DNA from: Bugulina stolonifera
Taxonomy: Eukaryota > Bryozoa > Gymnolaemata > Cheilostomatida > Bugulidae
Length of the DNA: 64,000 nucleotides
Direction of reading: 5' to 3'
Assembly (NCBI GenBank): GCA_935421135.1
Contig: OW285187.1
Span: 5,084,001 to 5,148,000 of the forward strand
In this document: positions 59,935 to 64,000 of the stretch, piece by piece
Position numbering within the stretch: the first letter of the stretch is position 1
Layout of the letters: each line of letters opens with the position of its first letter
Translations under genes and position numbers: made by a program
The notes under the pieces: generated by a model
Seen by the model: only the letters and a program-made list of their open reading frames with translations
What the model was told of the DNA's origin: nothing
Databases searched by the model: none

Positions 59935-60480
59935 ACTTCGTGGCCGACCTTATTGATTTAGCTCATAATTATATACGACATGTTTCTCCTTATTGTAAGC
60001 ACATTTTGTGCAAAGGCCGACCTTTTATGTGGCCGAGTCGAGCGGAACCAGACATATTGTTGCATCAGTTCCGGAGCCGACCCCATGTCGGCTGGACGAC
60101 ACGATGTCGTACATTTTTGCCGGAAGTTTGTTATGTATATAAGGCAGTGCATTTTGTGTTGTATTTCAGTTGTTGATTGTGCTTGAATAAAGCAAAATCT
60201 CCTAACTCAACCTACAGAGGCTTACTCTTTAGGCGGGTGGATTCAGTACAGTTCGAGCTCACCCCATCCTAGGCTAAGCACATCTCTATCCACCCCTTAG
60301 GCTTAGGCCGATCCCGGGTTCTAATGAACCTAGCGTCGGACTTAGGCTCTTAAGGTTAGACACTTTTTCTCTACACTCCCTTGGAGGATAAACGCTGCAT
60401 GACCTACGTCGGTCCTGAGCTCCAATGAGTCTCGGCATCGGCCTACGTCTGATATAATCTACAGTCTACACTATAAAGAG
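59935..60480 (+). mobile_element. LTR-like segment (possible solo LTR)
   Basis: GGCCGACC-type blocks, GCCGGAAGT, a TATA box TATATAAGGCAGTGC (60136-60150) and GAATAAAGC about 45 bases later suggest an LTR with promoter and polyadenylation signal. A GC-richer part follows with two related stretches, around 60310-60355 and 60405-60450 (TTCTAATGAACCTAGCGTCGG and CTCCAATGAGTCTCGGCATCGG). Edges and a second LTR were not found. Confidence 0.45.
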
Positions 60481-61009
60481 CACCCATAACTGTTCACTCT
60501 TTTATGTAATGAGCAGAAGGTACGCTTGGTCGGCCTCTGCCACCTTCCAAGTCCTTCCCATACTTGTAGCCCTCGGCTCTCGTATGCAATAGTACTCAAA
60601 AACATTACATTATTATATTATTATTATATACTATAATTATTATATAATATTTGAAAGTAAATAAATATTAATTGCTTTACTAATAATATAATAATATTAT
60701 AAATACTTACAGTTATACAATTTACAGTCGCAATAATGACGACAATATTTATATTAAAATTAAAAAGTAGCACTGTGGCCTGAGCATCAATGTGTACGAT
60801 ACTGCATGAGCTAACCCTTATCTTACTATGCTCCTGGATATACAGGCGGTAGAAATATATTCATATTAGACATTTTATATACATGTAAATTGTATATAAT
60901 TATGTATATATCATGTTATTTTTTACTGTAGCCCAAACCAACCTTCCACATCCAACCCTAAATCCACCCCCGTATCCGCATTACATGAACATCGAATGCC
61001 TAACTGTTG

Positions 61010-61075
61010 ACAGTAGATCTTGCCTAATTCAAACTCCAAGGGACCCCATTATTGGTTTGAATTAAGCAATATGAA
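61010..61075. repeat. Short Tigger/pogo-like MITE relic
   Basis: CAGTAGATCTTGCCTAATTC at the left and GGTTTGAATTAAGCAATATG at the right resemble the ends of the elements at 6137 and 18184. Too short to be a full element. Confidence 0.5.
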
Positions 61076-61135
61076 ACCAGTGTTAAGACTGTATGAAAGG
61101 AAAGGCATTTAGTACTAATTTTGTATTGATTTTAG

Positions 61136-63855
61136 ATGGCTCGAAGATCTAGGAGCGATAGTCATTTGTATGATTGTAAACTCAAGGGGCATGCTTCACC
61201 AGTAAGTGAAATCTGAAATATACTAAACAGATCCTTCACTGCTGATTGTAATGGTCACCTTGTGCTGCTGGTATAAGCTTTATAAACAGTATTCACTTCA
61301 GTACTGTGTACATGTAAAATGCTCATGTTTTACCTATATCTAGCTCAACCTCTACTATGGACACTTTTTATATTCACCTCATTGTATACTTGATATTGTT
61401 GCTGCACTACTTGTTATTATATTTCCCCATGTTGTTAGCATTAGTCAAGTAGTGTTTGATCACTGATCAAGCTAGAGCTCTCTTTGCAGCGTATAAGGCC
61501 CGGAATATGAAAATACGATAGATTTTGCCCTGAGTTGGAACTACACAGCAGCGTCTCAGAATGTTTTTTCATACATCTCTAAAGTTATCTAGCGACCATT
61601 TTAGGTGTATAGCCTGTTGTAAGGGTTATAGTGTCATAGTGACCAAAAGGTACACCTAATATAGTAATCAAGTAACAAATTTGTTACACCTTTGTTTATA
61701 AAGCGTAACTCCAAGAGTGAAGAATTTCATAGCAAAAGCAGTTGCCATCAGTTGCTGCAAGAAGCACTTATCCCACCCACTATCAGAAAGGTTCTGGTAA
61801 GTTTTTAAATCGTTTCATTTATGATATGTCTAGTCTAGTGGGTCCAGATTTCCTGGTAACACTTAGAGAGGTAACACATATTCAATGCATATGTTGTTCA
61901 AGCAGAGTTTCTGGCCGAATGGTAAGTTCAAGGTAAACATCGCAGATAGTCTTTTACATGTAGTTGATGTGTTCATTTTGTAGTTGTCAGAAAATGGTCA
62001 GCACTGCTACGACGAATTGGTTAGGCAATTCATTCCATATTTCCAGCGGGCTGGCATCGGGATGCGCAAGGCTAGTCTGGAGACCATCAAACTTGCTCTG
62101 CAGTTTATAAAAGTGAGTTGTTACAGTATTATACATAGTTGGTGCGACATGCATGTGTATAGTGTAGACAAATCACCCGACCCCACATCTTCATTTAGGA
62201 TCAGAATCAGATAAAATGCCCCCTTGATGTTTTGAAGCAGTAGTAGAGTGATGCCATGATTTCTAAACATATCTCTGATGAAATTGAAACCTGATATATG
62301 TACTCATGTACATCTACCTCAATGTCCTGTGAGCTGTGCATGCCAGTAAATGTTCATTCCGGCTCATGATCTTGTTAAATCAAGTACGACACTAACGTAT
62401 AGCTTATGTTAAATACACCGTATAGCTGCCGGTTTCATTATTCAAACATGGACTTCATTTGCAGCTTGCTACGTCATCTAAGAGTACGGGACCACCATCT
62501 TATGGCAATGGGTTTATTAAATGTATGATGAGGTCAAATAACCTGGTTCTGGATTGCTTATCAGTCGTTAAGCTGCACTCAATGGAAGTGAAAACACTCT
62601 TCTACAAATTAGATAGAAAGAACCGTGCCATGAGGTTCATGCACACATCAAGGTATCTCCTTGTCTTTTCTCTTCCTGTCTTCCACTCACTAATCAACAT
62701 ACCTCTGTCTTATCTGAGACATGCCAACTTTTTCTCTTCATTTCATATTCACAGGCACTTCTTGATTTTGCTTTCTCTACATACATAAGCTCGCACATAG
62801 GTGAGTATTTAAGTTAAGCTAGCCATTGCTGTTTTAAATATTTTTCCTATTGCTTCAAGTCGGTCCATGATTCCTTTATTTTCAGACATTTCCCACGGTT
62901 AAAAGTGGCTAGCAGTGCGTCATCTTTGTTCATGGAGAGGCCAAAACGTAGGCTGACTGCAGGGCAGCTCTACCTCATCTCATACAATGTCAACAAGCTG
63001 AGAGGGGATTCAGCCTTCAGCCTGCCAAGACGTACGTACTCTGTATTCACGAGTGTGTTTAGCTAATTTTGCTGCGTTCTCTCTCAACATGTAGAAACAT
63101 TTAGTTATCAAAGGCAAATTCTATTCTCTCTACATGCAGTTGTGTGTTAAAATATTTGTTAACACCATATTTTCATGTGGTGAAATATTTGGATTTGTTT
63201 TAACAGCGTGGTATGATGTTGACACTAACTGTGCAACCTCTGGCAGTCGTGAGCAGACACAATTGGATACACCTGAACTGAGAGCACCTTCCATTGAAGG
63301 TACAGCATAGTACATGTTTATACACTATTTATAGTTTAGCGCGGCAATTTATATTGTGCTTTTAGGATCTACATCTAAAGGTGTAGTAAGCAATGTATGT
63401 TTCACCAAATAGCATTGATCCAACACCTACTTACTAAGGAAAATAACATCTTTTTTAGTTTTTACCATCATGCCGCGTTTCAGTGAAATCTACACATGTA
63501 GTACCATGAGCGTCTTGCTCTATTACCGATTGCTAACCTTGTCAATATTGCTTGGTTTATACATCTTTTAATATTGATGCTGTAATTTCTGACAACCAAA
63601 ATGTCATCACAGCATTCGTGGGGCCAACTAAACTTTTGAGGAACGAAATTTTGCCCAGCCCTGATCTAATTGTCATTATTTGCTGCAACATCTATAAACA
63701 TGAGCAAAATATTATCCATATCATTTAACAAACATAAAAAATTTGCCTCTGCAGAATTTGAATTGGATGGAAGAGGTCACATCGGTTTTTTCTACCGAAG
63801 GAAAAATGTTGAGCTCAAACTAACTTCGCTCTTTCCTTCTATTTGTTTGTCATAA
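61136..63855 (+). CDS. Unrecognised seven-exon gene, 300-residue protein
   Basis: Exons inferred from splice sites: 61136-61201, 61742-61921, 61984-62112, 62465-62652, 62886-63031, 63207-63299, 63755-63855. All are GT-AG and the phases join into one frame of 301 codons ending TAA. A TTTTAG acceptor precedes the ATG, so a non-coding first exon may exist upstream. The protein is basic near the N terminus (MARRSRSD), has a Cys cluster (CICC) in exon 2, a helical-looking block DELVRQFIPYFQRAG in exon 3, and RPKRRLTAGQLYLISYNVN in exon 5. No signal peptide or membrane helix is evident. I do not recognise the family. A decayed copy at 41190-43140 supports exons 3 and 4. The last exon could instead splice onward beyond the window. 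Confidence 0.65.
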
Positions 63856-63867
63856 CAGTCCACAAAA

Positions 63868-63935
63868 TAAACCAGTCCTCAATGCATCAGTCTGCAATGC
63901 ATCATTACACAATGCATCACCTTTATCAGCACCAT
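63868..63935. repeat. Short tandem words CAATGCATCA
   Basis: AATGCATCA occurs three times about 15-20 bases apart just after the stop of the 61136 gene. Probably low-complexity 3' flank. Confidence 0.5.
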
Positions 63936-64000
63936 GAAATGGATTTAGTCACTACTAGGTTAATTTACATCTATACAGTTCGTTTCATACTACTAGCTCC

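Overview
The window is AT-rich, intron-containing eukaryotic DNA with GT-AG introns, dense microsatellites and many degraded transposons. Its clearest genes are two animal-type angiotensin-converting enzyme (ACE, peptidase family M2) genes, so it comes from an animal, most likely an invertebrate. I cannot fix the phylum from sequence alone. There are no bacterial features such as operons or Shine-Dalgarno sites.

Layout. (1) Positions 1-9213, minus strand: the first ten exons of ACE-like gene 1, cut by the left edge, with an intact zinc site (HEMGH plus HEAVGD). (2) 9214-13288: intergenic DNA containing a 903-bp hAT-type element with a perfect 8-bp target duplication. (3) 13289-27582, minus strand: a complete 15-exon, 660-residue ACE-like gene 2. 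It has the same exon phases as gene 1, but nearly every active-site residue is replaced, so it should be an inactive pseudoenzyme. Its introns hold several small DNA transposons and simple repeats. (4) 27583-40500: a near-perfect 58-bp-arm hairpin, a broken Ty3/gypsy retrotransposon with a 154-bp 3' LTR, a 1656-bp hAT-type element with a second hAT-type element nested in it, and hAT and Tc1/mariner transposase remnants. (5) 41190-54000: a pseudogene copy of the gene in region 7, then two degraded copies of a LINE. The first LINE copy is split inside its reverse transcriptase by a second gypsy element. (6) 54241-60500: a foldback element with about 150-bp inverted ends, long palindromes, a cluster of short repeated words, a 5'-truncated R2/R4-type retrotransposon sitting between AAT repeats, and an LTR-like promoter segment. 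(7) 61136-63855, plus strand: a seven-exon gene for a 300-residue protein of no family I recognise, with in-phase splice sites throughout.

The most interesting results are the tandem pair of one catalytically competent and one inactive ACE-like gene, and the unrecognised 300-residue gene with its decayed second copy about 20 kb upstream. The rest is transposon biology: two hAT-type insertions with exact target duplications, a tRNA-like segment inside a hAT-type element, nested insertions, and an apparently AAT-targeted retrotransposon.
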